From the NCBI GenBank assembly GCA_029204225.1, contig CM055099.1:45883193-45947192 (forward strand): a stretch of DNA of 64,000 nt, given 5' to 3'. The notes below the pieces were generated by a model. It did no database searches. It was not told the DNA's origin and saw nothing but the letters and a program-made list of their open reading frames with translations. This document shows positions 37,201-51,591 of this stretch, one piece after another (the stretch's first letter is position 1; each line of letters begins with the position of its first letter). The position numbers and the translations under genes are program-made. Origin of the DNA: Diphasiastrum complanatum. Taxonomy: Eukaryota; Streptophyta; Lycopodiopsida; Lycopodiales; Lycopodiaceae.

Positions 37201-38497
37201 AAGTAAAAATAATATGAAATACGATGACTCTAAAAAGTTATCAAATTTGAGGTTTTATGAAAAAAAGTTAACAAATAAAAATATATATACTCTATCTTTT
37301 CAAAAAATTGAAATTTTTTTGTTGCAATTTCTCTTACAAATATTTCAAATTCTAGTATTTGCATCGTCTCAAAAAATATTTGAAAACTTTTGACATCCAC
37401 AACTTTATGAAAAATTTTTCGTCTTTTAAAATTGTATAGATTATCAAAATGCTCTCTTGAAAATTTTCCAACAAATATTCTCTAACATCAGAATAAGCCA
37501 CATCTCCAACAGTCTCCTCACATTTTTTCAACTCTCAAGTCATAATAATGGAGAAACATTCAATTTTTTTAACTTGCCAGTTAAAAAATTCAAGCATCGC
37601 CTAATAGTGCATTTTGTACTTCACATAGTTAGAAAATGAACTGTGATACGTTTGGTGTGTTGCTTAATAGTGTTCATAACACTATAGTGGGGTTTTCATT
37701 GATTATGAAGGCAGTCATTGGGTTTTTAGTTACAATATTGCCATAGATGACACTAGAAGGTAACATAAGTTTGAACTCATTCACCTCATAAGTAATCCAT
37801 CTCAAATATTCTTTTCAATGATCTAAATGTTTTTCATTTACTAATTCTTGTATTCTCTCCAATCAAGCAAACTTAATTTGATTTAATCTCTGATGCAATT
37901 GCCATGATCTATCTACGAAAGCTTGACCATCTTTTTCAATGGTTTTATCATGATAATGTATGTGGCTTTGGAAATATATAATATATATATAGCTCTAATG
38001 GTGTTTTTCAACCACTTTGAGCGATAGCTTCTCCATGTTTTTCAATGGATTAGCAATGTGGGATTTCTTATGCTTGTAAATTGCAATTATGTTTGTTAAG
38101 CATAGATTATATTCTGTAAACCAAAACGAAAACTGAAATCTCTATTATGTTGACTGTTTTTCTACCTTAGATAGTAAATCAATAAGTTATTACAGACTGT
38201 AAAACTGAAATTTTTATTGCAGAAGGTAAAGCACTAGTCATCTTTTTACTGCATTACACATTGAGGATAAATAGACCATTCATCTTTTCATTATTTGATT
38301 TCCTTCATAGCCATTTCAATAATACACATCATAACTTTTATTCATTTTGTATATCTATTACTCAGTGAATTAAGACATGAGTAAAAACAGAGAATAACAA
38401 TAAAAACTACCTCAGTCTTTTTGCTTCTGCCTTAAGTTTCAAGAAACTGTCCTTTAGGCCAAAGTCATTCTTCAGCAGGTTCGGTTCAATTTGTACT
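34251..38497. other. Long non-coding AT-rich stretch
   Basis: No ORF with recognisable content on either strand; homopolymer-rich from 36.3 to 37.4 kb. I see no terminal repeats or target duplications. Confidence 0.5.
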
Positions 38498-38745
38498 TGT
38501 GGAGTCTTATGATCTCACATTATCCAAGTTTTGTCATATATTGTAAAAAAATTCAATTTCTATATATGTAAAATGTGCTATAGTGCCTAAATTCATGTAA
38601 AGGCCTATTATGCACTTTGTAAATTCATATTTTGAGTAGAAGTTGCGACGTTCTATAAGAGACACAATAGAAGTTCAGAACCAACATTTGACGGTTCGTA
38701 AGCGACATTGAGGCTGAAGAACATTCCTATAAGGACAACACTTTG
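38498..38745 (+). repeat. 248-bp dispersed repeat, copy 2
   Basis: Counterpart of 5048-5295, same strand, same length, few substitutions. It ends at ctttg, where gypsy G2 (an LTR stub starting tgtacatatgcatttc) begins shortly after. Confidence 0.8.
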
Positions 38746-38753
38746 TGCCATTG

Positions 38754-41197
38754 TACATATGCATTTCTACGCAGAGTTGAGCGTAGGGTTAAGAATTTAA
38801 TAGGAAAGTTAGGAGCCCAATATCCAGCTCCTATGCAAAGTGAATGGTTCTTGGGTGGTTTGCCTAAGAAAATAGATCGCAAATTTCTCGCAAACGGAGA
38901 ACTGAAAGAAAAAGTAGTAAAAAGCACAAATTTAAACGAACAGAAATGGAGAAATCCGAAAAGATGGATCCATTAAGGAAAAGTGTTGAGTTGTTAACAA
39001 AAGAAATGAGTGATTTAAAGGTCCAAATATGATGTTAAAGCCAAGCAAAAGAAAGCGAAGCCTAACGCCAATGTTTGGTGTACCGCTTGTGGGAAGGAAG
39101 GTCATTCTAAGACCAACTGTCCCAGTTTACGGACTAACTATTTAGAAGAGGAACTATTCTTCTGTCCGATTAATAATCATGAGGAGGTAGTTTATATTGC
39201 AATTCCTACTAACCAAAAAACTATTATATCGAAACAGTGTATTGGTCAATAGTACAATATTTTGCAAAGGAGCGGAACATGAGATTTTACTCCACCAACC
39301 AGAGTAAGGGGTTCGTGCTACAATTGCGGAGCCCCGGGTCACTATTCACCTGATTGCCCTGAACCTAGGAGATCAGCAGGATATGTGCTGCTCTATGCTA
39401 ACTGTAAAGGCGAAGGGCATGTCATTGCTGAATGTCCTCAGCCACAACAGCCACGGTCTAAACCAAAGTTTGTAAACTCGCCTAGGGAAGATGACCTTCG
39501 GTCATCTAAGACTCATGATAGTTCAGAGGATAAAAGTAGAGTCTAAATAATTAGATCAAGATCATCAATGGCCAGATTTAGAGGAAAAAATAAATAAAGT
39601 AACTACAAGAAGTAGTAAAGATTCTTTAACTCTTAAAGATAAGAAGAAAACTAAGACTAAAATTGGGAAAACTGCTAAAAACGCGAATGAAAAAGCGAAG
39701 GTCGCGGAACAATTTGTAAAAATTCCTAGTAATAAAGAATTAAAGCTTGATAAGTCTAGTGGAAAACATTATGATGTTGATATTAGTTCAGAAGCTAAGA
39801 AGCTTTTAGACGAAGAAACTAGAAAAGTTAAGTGACATTTTCAGATCCAGTTATAAGTAGTGAGATACTTAGAGATCTATCGTCCCTTAGAACTTGTTAG
39901 CGATAGGGGAACCCATTTCCTTAATCAGTCCAATGAAGCCATGCTATCATATTTTTCTATTACACATCGCCAAACCACTCCATATAATCCAGAAGCAAAT
40001 GGGCTTACAGAACGGACAAATGGAATTTTATGTAAAATTTTGAATAAAGTAACAGAAACACATTCTTCTGATTGGGATCAGAAGTTACCGTCTGCCTTAT
40101 GAACATATAGAACTGCTGAAAAGATTACAACTAGGTAGACTCCATACTATCTTGTGTATGGAATGCATTCCACGCTAGCAATAGAATTCGAAATTCCGAC
40201 GTTTCGCATTAGTAATGAAGAGCGAATGGATTAACACGATAGTCTCCGGGAGCTAATGATTTCTTTGACGCAACTGGAAGAGGATCGTCGTCTTTCATTA
40301 ATCGAGACTGAACAGTCTAGAGTAAAAGGAAAAAAAAAAATCGATCAATCCATTAAGAAAATAAAAATTAAACAAGGGGACTACGTGCTTTCGTATGATA
40401 ACATGTTGTTTCCTAGAAAATTACATACCAGATGGATGGGACCGTATAAAGTCATAGAAGTTTTTAATAATGGATCACTTTAGTTAGCTGATCTCCAAGG
40501 ACATTTACTTTCCACTCGAGTAAATGGTTCAAGGGTGAAGTGCTACTATGAATAATTTTCGGTGCATCATTTTTATCGAAGTTTTTTTGCGAAAATGCCG
40601 AAACTAGGCTACATTTAGCGAAAATGCCAAAAATATCGAAGCATTGCTGCATTGTTTGTATTTTGCGAAAAACCCGAGACCTTTGCTACATTTTATACTT
40701 TGCAAAAAATCGGACACTACATTGGAATACTATGTATTAAGTGAATTTACCATTCTAAGAATATGGAAATTGTGACACTTACCTTCGCATTTTTTGGGAT
40801 TTTCTACATTCCGACACCTTTGCATTTTTTGCATAATAATCTTCGCTTTGATTTACCAAGCAAAGTATTCGTGTATTTTGTTTATTTATTTATTTATTTT
40901 TGTTTTTAGGACTAGACACTTTATTATTGAGTATGTACCTTCAAAACGAAGGACACGCTTCCATTTAATATTAGTCTAATCCGTCGAAATATCATCAATA
41001 CGCCTAAAACCTCAAACACTTCAATTGTTGTCGCTACCACTTTCCATCACTCTTGCTCTCCGATTTGGGAATTGTTGTGATCAAGCTCTTGTCCGCCATC
41101 GCTCGTTTACAACTGCAAGCACCATGGCGATTGTATTCAAAACGCATCCAAAGCTAGTGATACCAGTATTACAACCACTAGCTGTTCGAGCGTGAAT
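38754..41197 (+). mobile_element. Gypsy G2, internally deleted relative of G1
   Basis: About 25 bp matching the start of the G1 LTR fuse directly to gag (RVKNLIGKLGAQYPAPMQ, 38776). Three zinc knuckles follow (CTACGKEGHSKTNC; CYNCGAPGHYSPDC; a third whose first Cys is Tyr), then the Lys-rich linker to DEETRKVK (about 39830). A junction near 39890 jumps into the integrase core (LVSDRGTHFLNQS, PYNPEANGLTERTNGIL) with stops. The integrase tail (QGDYVLSYD) and the 3' region follow, ending abruptly at 41197. Protease, RT and RNase H are deleted. G2 keeps about 90 bp near 39190-39280 that G1 lacks, so each copy decayed independently. Confidence 0.88.
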
Positions 41198-41454
41198 TGA
41201 AGGGGGAATGATTTTTGGCGAGCAGTTTCATAAAAAAGGCGATCATCTTGAGCACCCACTCACCCATCATTCTAGTCTTTTGCTCGCCCTTCATCCCAGC
41301 CTTTTCACTTTTATCTGTTCAAGTATCACTTTCTATCTATCAATCAAGTACCATTTTAAGCTTTGACGACATAATGGAAAATAATTTTTGGAATATTACC
41401 CAAGTGACCATCTGAGATTGATACTAGCTGAAATGATTCTTATTTAAGAGTTAG

Positions 41455-43641
<2,187 letters not shown>

Positions 43642-43849
43642 GGATGCCAATTTACCCAAATATCTTTGGATAACCAGTTATGTCATTGTAGTATTCATTG
43701 TGAATTTTATACATTCTAGTCTGTTTACCATCATACATACACTTACCATGCAAAGGATGAGATTATTCTCTCTTTGGGAGAATGATCAAACCTTTTATAC
43801 TACGTAATTCATCGCTTTTGTGGAAATCTATAACAACTAGGCCACCACA
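43642..43849 (+). mobile_element. Gypsy LTR 3'-end fragment (G1 family)
   Basis: It matches 9407-9617, the last 211 bp of the G1 LTR, ending in the same GGCCACCACA. No primer-binding site follows, so it is a truncated solo or 3' LTR, possibly of G2, whose body stops 2.4 kb upstream. Confidence 0.85.
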
Positions 43850-44194
43850 GTACTTCATTGTTTCAAAGTGACTTTGAATATTTTCTATGAATGCATAAAA
43901 GTCCTTTCAAACTATCTGTCTCCATCTTTTATTTGCCGGGTCATCTTCTTCCAATTTCAAGAAGTCGCAAATATGGATGATAGCGAGTATCAGACAAAAT
44001 GGATGTGGTAGCGAATAGTAGAAAAAGCTAGCAGAGACATCAGAAGGATGTGCGACAGTAGACAATTGAAAGAGAGGGATAGACACTGAGCGCTGTAAGA
44101 GAGATGTAGGTAGACATAGATGATAGCGATGGAGTGATGGCTGTACTGAGAGTGAAGGAGTAAGTGGTCAGTCACAGAGAAAGTCGAAGGCACA

Positions 44195-44298
<104 letters not shown>

Positions 44299-44818
44299 GC
44301 GTTGACTGCACTGAGAGAGCGAGAGAGAGAGAGGTACTATTGTGGGAGAGAGAGATAGGCGCAGAAAAGAGATAAATGATTGTCTATCCAAGGCATTCAG
44401 ACAGGGAGATCTGACCGGCAAGGAAACAATAGGAAAGAGAGCACGCAGATTTGAATGAAATCTGTTCTTGCCATCTTCATACTCTAGGATCGATCAATCA
44501 ACATATAGAAGAATCCGTGACTCTTGTCATCACCATAACTCGAATACTAGAATGCTACACTTTGATGCTCTCTGCTCATCAAAAAAAAAAAAATCTCTCC
44601 GAATGCCTCGTTCCCCCTCTCCTTGCATGGGAGAAAATGGTTTGAAAGGCCATCCTCTTCAAAACACCAAAATCTTTCCTTCTCCCTTGAATCTGATCCA
44701 TTGAATTCAATTCTACCAATTATCATAAAACTTTTCATATCCATTGGACATGCGTCCATAGCAAATTGATTGTTTTCCAAATCATCGAAAAGGCCATAGT
44801 GGAAACTGCTCCACCGAC

Positions 44819-45357
44819 CATTCGAAGTGTCTCTTCTTCATACCCACCCTTTATTGAAGGGCAAAATGCATTCATAATTGTCTTCTTAGTTTTCATATTG
44901 ACACAACTCATTTATAAATTATTTTGGCCTCAAGAACCATTTTCATTCGTTACTTTGAATTGCTCCCAAAATGTAGGTATATGGTTGATTTATGTCTTCA
45001 TAAATTCAACTAACATCCATTTTATTTTCACATACCCTGACTTAGTGCTTTACATTCTCAACTATTGCTCCCAATTCTCGAATAATCTTATCTGAGCAAT
45101 CAACAATTGCTTCCCAATTGAAACTTCATAAAGGCAATATAATCCTCGCCACCGCAAATCATCTAATCATCATGTTTTCCAATGCGATAAAGACTTTCAT
45201 TATTAGCTCATTGATCCCAATTCGAGAATGGACATAGTACTTTAAATTGGCGATTCTGAACTGGCAATTTCTTTCCTGTTCTTTACTTAGACATTTTGAA
45301 TCATAAACTGCTCGTCATTAGAAAGTGCGACTGAACGTCCTTTTGTCTTCATGACCA
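44819..45357 (+). repeat. Direct repeat R1 flanking the RT cassette
   Basis: 539 bp from cattcgaagtgtctc to cttcatgacca. Repeated at 48520-49040 in the same orientation with few substitutions and a 22-bp indel. Ends are not TG...CA. The 110-codon ORF across it is probably incidental. Confidence 0.9.
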
Positions 45358-45729
45358 TTAACCTTAGGACATTCCTTAATCTTCAAAAGGGTATTATTTG
45401 TGATGATCATTGATTTAATTGTTGTATTTTTGCTTATTGGTTGTCTTCATCTTGAACTAAACTTTGATTGTCGTTGTTTGCAAGACCCTTAGCCTTTAAC
45501 CCTTTTCTTGAAACTTAAGTGCCTTAAAGGTACCTGGGCATCTTTTATTAATCATAGTTTAACAAGTACATTGATCAATTACAACATGGCAAACAATGGC
45601 GATTAACAACTATGGATATTTTTGTCCATCAAACTCACTTATAAGTATTGCTATTTAACAAACTTATTAAAAATAATAAAGTCTTAAAAATAGCTCTCAT
45701 TCTTCTGATATAACTGTCATTTAACAACT

Positions 45730-47539
45730 TGATTCATTTGAGGAACGAAGTCCGAGGGAAGACCTGCTTAGACCACACTGAACACTTGTGAGGTTGAATA
45801 GACAAACCAAGAGAAGCTAGCTGCTTAGAGAAATGATGAAATGCGAGGCACCGTAGGAGCAGGACCAACAATATGAGTGTCATCAGCAACCGAAGGAAAT
45901 AAGCAGGAGGAAAAGTCCTCTTTAGAAGCTCAAAGTGCATGGAAATGAGCCAGAGCGAAAAGAGGACTAGCCAAAGGATCACCTTGACGAGTACCTACTG
46001 CAGACTGGGTAGTAGAAAGATCCCCAGAGTGCACATGGTGACTGTAAAAGAGAGGAGTCTCAGTAGCATAGAACAACCGCACAAATGGGATAAGCTGAGC
46101 CAACTCACCATTAGCCATGTGCAGCTCCTGAAAGATTGCAGCCCTAGAAACAGAGTTAAAAGCATTGGAAACATCCACTTGGAGAACAACCTAGTCAGGA
46201 TGGAGATCAAGGGTGGCACGCAAACCATGAATGACAGCTTCACAGCCGCCAGGATTGGAGACGCCAAACTGATGAGGGGAGAGAAAAGAGGAAAAAATTT
46301 GTTGAAGCTGAAAACAGATAGAACGACTAACAAGACGGAGGAGGACTTTGCCAATAGCGATGGGACGGACGCCACCCGAGGCTTTAGACATGGCGATCAA
46401 ACGAGACGTAGACAAAAGACGAGCGACAGAAGAAGCAATGTGACCAGAGACGATAAAAGAGTAGACCTGAAAGAGTTGAACAGAGCCACTAGCAGAGTCA
46501 TCAGGTGGAAAGCAATCATGAAGGTGTTCATAGACCAAACCGGAAGGACCACCAACAGCAAGATGAGGACTACGATGGAAGGCACGAGAGAAAGAATCAC
46601 GATCAAGCACCAAGTCAACATCAGACACAAAGTCCTCCACAAACAATGGAATAATGCCTTCAGAAGCAGGATGCAGAGCTTGTAGAGCAGCAACAGTATC
46701 AGCAGAAGAGGGAGCGGATGTGAGAGGAGCTAAAGCTCGAGCTATATGAGAATTCTCACCAACTTGTCCAAGATGTAGGGTGCAACGAAGGCGATGGTGG
46801 AGAGGTGAGGCACCTTGAGGTTGAGAGTCATGTGAGTTGTGAGCAGCAAGTGCTTGACAACGTGCAAAGTCTTCATCATGAAGCGTTTCCCAGTCTCCCG
46901 ATAGAAAGCGACGAAGGCGAGCACGAGTTTCTCTATGACCAGCATCCCCACCCCTCGGAGGAAGGACTAGACACCAAAGGGGAAAAAGAAGAAACAGATG
47001 CCAAGCCGCAATGTCAAAGGGATCAATAGCCAAGCGAACAAGAGGATGGCGCATAACAACTTGAGTTTCACGATGGAGAGCGAGGGGAATATGAAAGTAG
47101 AGCCTTGGACGAGGGAACTCCCCAAGTGAAAAGCTCCGAGGACGTCAAGGGAAGAAATCCAAGACCAAGCTGAAGCAGAGGGCGAATGGGGTGCAGAAAG
47201 AGGAGGGCGATCTTGAGACGACTGAAGTAGCGCAGGACAAGAATGCTGGTGACAGGCAAGACCTCCTCTAGGAGAGAAGAAATGACCACAAGCATGGCAA
47301 GGAACCCGTTCAGGGGGTTGAGAAGGTAATGCAACAAGGGTCGAAGGAGGTTCACAACCAAGCAAGGGGGCAACAATGCCATGGGAAGAGGTGGGCGAAG
47401 GAGGAACAAAGGGTGCTATGGCAAGCGAGGAACCTAGCACAGCTTGACGTGAACGAGGAGGGGAGTTAGGAGGGGGAGATACAGTTGAAGCAGGTCGTTT
47501 GAGACTGAGAGGACGAAGTAGGGAGATGTCCAAAGCCAT
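45730..47539 (-). pseudogene. Non-LTR-like reverse transcriptase with N-terminal C2H2-type finger
   Basis: Read right to left, the frame begins MALDISLLRPLSLKRP at 47539. It has a Pro/Ser-rich N-terminus, then a finger-like CHACGHFFSPRGGLACHQHSC (C-x2-C, His/Cys pair 12-18 residues on). A frameshift near 47090 leads to VMRHPLVRLAIDPFDIAAWH, then WCLVLPPRGGDAGHRETRAR. RT motifs follow: RLIAMSKASGGVRPIAIGK, VDVSNAFNSVSR (motif A), GTRQGDPL (motif B) and VADDTHIVG (motif C). In-frame stops are TAG at about 46191 (from Trp) and TGA at about 45930 (from Arg); a small frameshift near 45850 follows. It ends at about 45730 without thumb or endonuclease. No LTR, integrase, RNase H or APE endonuclease is visible. 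Base composition is clearly GC-richer than the surroundings. Confidence 0.8.
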
Positions 47540-47861
47540 GAGAACAACTGTACAAAGGGAACCCTGTGATGGACCACCTCACCAACTGAACCGAGATCTT
47601 TTTTATATTTTTTTTATTTTTCTTCACACGGAATGCCATTAACCTCGATGGAGCCGTCGGCCGTTGTAAACCTTTTGCAATAGATTCTAGAGAACTTGCC
47701 CAAACAAAAGCACCCACCAAATCTCTAAAAGACCAGCAATAGGAAAAGTTTTGAAAGCTCCACCGCTGCTCCTTTGCCCTAAACTGATTGAAGATCAGAC
47801 AAACACGGGTCTGGTAGGAAACTACGCATAGACTGGCATGCAATTTATGAAAATAGAACAA

Positions 47862-48519
47862 GCACTGATTTTTTAAAGAGCCTTCTCGTTATCACCTACA
47901 ATCCTCTGCTCTCTACTGCAAAGCTTCGCTCATTGAGAGCTGAACTAATCGTTGGTGTAGCAAGAAACTGATCCCTAGTCTAGCAGCCAACTGAACACTT
48001 GAGTAGCATGTGCTTGAATGTACTCTGGTGCGCACTGCTACTGTACTGCTGTAACCTCAGAACTCGTCCACTTCTACCCCACTGGAACTGCTGATGGTGC
48101 ACTTGTTTACAGCCTGCAAACATGCCTATTTACCGCTTGGAAGTGGTCGTAGGATCAACAGAGATTCTGCCCCTTCTATCAAGCTAAGATTTCAGGCCTT
48201 ACTGTTGGATCTTCTATTTGTGGTCTATTTCGGATCTGTCCGGATGGAGTCTGCCAATCGTTGTGGTGCAAGGACCACCCTGCTGCTTGTTATAGGTCTG
48301 ACTCTTGTTATATTTCTCACTCCCTCCGGTTTATGAAGATTGGTTGGATCGTAGAAGAAGGCTGATGGCTTAACCCTATCCTAGCAACGATTGAGGAGAT
48401 GGCTGCCCTGCATCAGAGCCCCGACGACCTCTTAGGAACTGTGATGCTTACCACTAAATGTCTCCCTCTATCATGTCCCTCTCTCACTCACTCTCTCGAA
48501 CATTCCTCTCTCACTCACT
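47862..48519. other. Cassette sequence upstream of the finger-RT ORF
   Basis: No recognised coding sequence. A minus-strand frame at 47600-47861 (WASSLESIAKGLQRPTAPSR) is protein-like but unassigned. It lies between R2 and the RT ORF start, so it would be the 5' part of the cassette. Confidence 0.35.
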
Positions 48520-49040
48520 CATTCGAAGTGTCTCTTCTTCATAACCACCCTTTATTGAAGGGCAAAATGCAATCATAATTGTCTTCTTAGTCTTCATAAT
48601 GACACACCTCATTTATAAATTATTTTCGTTACTTTGAATTGCTCCCAAAATGTAGGTAAATGGTTGATTTATGTCTTCATAAATTCAACTAACATCCATT
48701 TTATTTTCACATACCCTGAATTAGTGCTTTACATTCTCAACTATTGCTCCCAATTGGAACTCGAATAATCTTCTCTGAGCAATCAACAATTGCTTCCCAA
48801 TTGAAACTTCATAAAGGCAATATAATCCTCGCCACCGCAAATCATCTAATCATCATGTTTTCCAATGCGATAAAGACTTTCATTATTAGCTCATCGATTC
48901 CAATTCGAGAATCGACATAGTTCTTTAAATTGGCGATTCTGAACTGGCAATTTCTTTCATGTTCTTTACTTAGACAATTTGAATCATAAACTGCTCGTCA
49001 TTAGAAACTGTGACTGAACGTCCTTTTGTCTTCATGACCA
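48520..49040 (+). repeat. Direct repeat R2 flanking the RT cassette
   Basis: 521-bp partner of R1. Both end precisely at cttcatgacca and begin at cattcgaagtg; sequence outside each repeat is unrelated. Confidence 0.9.
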
Positions 49041-49443
49041 AAATGCCTTGGAATCCATTTCAGGCCTACCTTCGGATTTTTTGCATTTTTTTTGCCTTCG
49101 CCTTTTTGGGCACCTTCGGGATTTGCATGCCTTCCCTGTTCAAAGGCACCTTTGGGTTTTTCGGGTTTTTACAATCTAAATATCCCAAGGGCGGTTACCT
49201 ACTTTGTACATATACAATGACTTGCATAATAGCATTCAATTCTTGTAAGATATTTTTAAGGACACTTGTAAATACATATACTACTAGCTGAATCAAGCTA
49301 AGTAAGTAATGATTATCATTATCAGAGTTATCTGTAGCTAGCATAATCACGCTAAACAATCAAGCCGAAATTATCACTTCATGCATTGTACTCACTATTG
49401 ATATTAATCCGAGTGCAAAAGACCACATATCAAAGACTCAATT

Positions 49444-50200
49444 CTTCAGACAGGGACTGTCACCTCAAATGTATACATACAGTTTTATTCAATGATCATG
49501 CTAGGCTATACCAAATGTAGTCATTATTTGAGTTCCAAAAAGAAAGTATTCGCGACAGACGAATAAGATGATTTTAAGACAATTCCTTTAGAACATATTT
49601 ACGGATACACAACAAACGACTGTAATGCACTAGAGAGTCTGTCTGATCAGAGAGTAATTCATGTAATGTGTTAGAGATTGCTAGTAGACTCAGCATCACT
49701 CACACTCAATAGTGCGGAGAACAGAGATAAGGGAGAATAACTCTCAGCACTCTATTCACTTCTCCAAACTCTTACAAATACATAAACTCTTCTCTCTCGA
49801 TGGTCGAGACTGAAGTGTGAGATCAATATATGTTCTATGCGGCGAACAAACACACCTCTAAAACAACAGGTGCGTCCCTCCTGTGAAAAGGTTTAGTTAA
49901 CAATTCGGTTGAGTGTATGTTCAATTATACCGTAAGAGGTATATTTAACTAAGAGTTAAAATTACTCTAGTTTAACATGTCGATTCATATCTAGTCATTT
50001 CGCGTGGACGACCTAATAAAGGCTATCCAAGGCAATGTCTTTCCTTTTAAAGGTCTTGTCCTTAGATATAAGACAAGTACTTAGGAGATATATTCTCAAA
50101 AAATGACTTAGAACTCTTCATGATTTATATTTATCCATCTCATGTCTTCATTTTCGAGTATATCATGCCATATTTATGTTAATAATTTCGTGGCATCACA
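49444..50200 (-). mobile_element. Gypsy G3 3' LTR, partial
   Basis: It is highly similar to 58879-59649. Its right end ...GTGGCATCACA (TG start in element sense) is followed by a purine tract on the minus strand. The outer roughly 500 bp of the LTR (equivalent to 58374-58878) are not present to the left. Confidence 0.88.
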
Positions 50201-50213
50201 TATCCCCTTTTTC
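50201..50213 (-). promoter_or_regulatory. G3 polypurine tract
   Basis: The minus strand reads gaaaaaggggata immediately before the LTR start TGTGATGCC, the plus-strand primer site of the element. Confidence 0.75.
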
Positions 50214-50855
50214 AAATGTGAAACGTCCTCATAAACATATAATCTTCATTTCAAGGATCATTCACGAAACATTTTGTTCTTCAGATTTTTGTTAAGGTGA
50301 AAAGATATTTCTTCATATGATTCTTCCTTTAGATATTTCTTCATCTTAGAGAATATGTACCTTTGTTGTTTCTTTAAATTAAATAGGTTGATTTGATTTG
50401 ATCTTTGAATTATTGATGAGAACTGGAATTAAACTTCAAAACATCTTCAAAACTTCAAAGACCTGACGACATAGGCAAAAATGAATATTCACGAAGGATT
50501 GAATTCTTCATGTAGTTTTTGGGCTAACTCCAAATTTTGTTGAGCCTCAATCAACATCAAGTCTTCCTTTGATTTTGTATAACGGCCAACTGGTAGGTTG
50601 CTGAATTCTTCAAGCTTAACCAGGAGCAATGTTCCATCAAACAACTATTGAGTTAGCTTTATATCTTCATTTGAATCACTACGAAGTGTGATTTCTTTAC
50701 AATAGCGAGCTGAAAATCTTATAAAAGAGCTTTTAACATAAAGATTTCAAATGAAAAACAATGTCTTTGCCGCAAAAGTTTCAAACTGCCAAAATGAATA
50801 TGTACAAAATTGCTTATAACGAAGTGACTTCCTTTGATCTTGCAAATTGTGTCGA

Positions 50856-51569
50856 TGTTGGAGGGTTTGCGGATCCCAAGGCAACCCTAACCCTAGTTAA
50901 TAATTGAGAGGGATTTGGCACTCTGCGTGTGTAAGTCCAACCCAATGATCACATAGTTATTTGATTAGAAAGTCAATAAAAGGACTTTAGGCCTTTTTGC
51001 GGGACTTTTAATGTCGCAGGGCCTAAATGTCAAGTTAGTGAACAAAGTTGGATTTCCCTCCAATTTGGATGGTTTTCACTCTTTTTTAAATTTGAACAAT
51101 TAGAGAGGCAGAAATGGACCAATAGGATTTAGAGGCCTCCTCTCTACTATAAAAAGGGACCAACTCGAGTTGCTCCTCATGTTCATCTCCTCATTTCAAT
51201 AAAGCAGATTGGTTCTCTTCAGAAATGGATCGATGAATGTCCTTACTCTCTATCACTTTTCCTCCATCTCTCATGCTTTCTTTGGTTTTTGCTAATTGTT
51301 AGATCTGAATATTATTGGGATTGTGTGTTATTAAACTTTTTATGAGAGAGAAAGGGTAAGCTATATTTGTTGTGGATCGTAGTGTTAATGGATCGTAGGA
51401 TTAATGGATGTTAGAGTTAGATGTGAATCCTCCATTCATCATTGAAATCTGAATTATACTATCACTCTCATGGGAACGAACCTACGCGTGTGACAACTAA
51501 CTTTGTCTCTTTGATGCTAGATTGACTAGATCTTGGATTCAGGTTAGGCAAGGAAAGAAATCCACTACA
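50856..51569 (+). mobile_element. Gypsy G4 5' LTR with TATA box and poly(A) signal
   Basis: It starts TGTTGGAGGG, ends CCACTACA, and is followed after 4 nt by a primer-binding site. TATAAAAAGG lies at 51148-51157 and AATAAA at 51198-51203, in the expected order for U3/R transcription start and polyadenylation. There is no second LTR copy in the window, so the left edge is inferred only from TG and spacing. Confidence 0.65.
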
Positions 51570-51573
51570 ATTT

Positions 51574-51591
51574 TGGCACCGTTGCTGAGGA
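51574..51591 (+). promoter_or_regulatory. G4 primer-binding site
   Basis: tggcaccgttgctgagga resembles the tRNA-Asp-type gypsy site and the one in G1. Confidence 0.75.

Noticed and set aside
44766-45095. Hydrophobic 109-codon ORF overlapping repeat R1
   Set aside because: Its start lies outside the repeat and R2 does not keep the frame because of the 22-bp indel, so it is probably incidental.
45939-46685. Long 248-codon plus-strand ORF opposite the RT gene
   Set aside because: It is Arg/Thr/Lys-rich and antisense to the RT motifs, a typical shadow of a GC-rich minus-strand gene.
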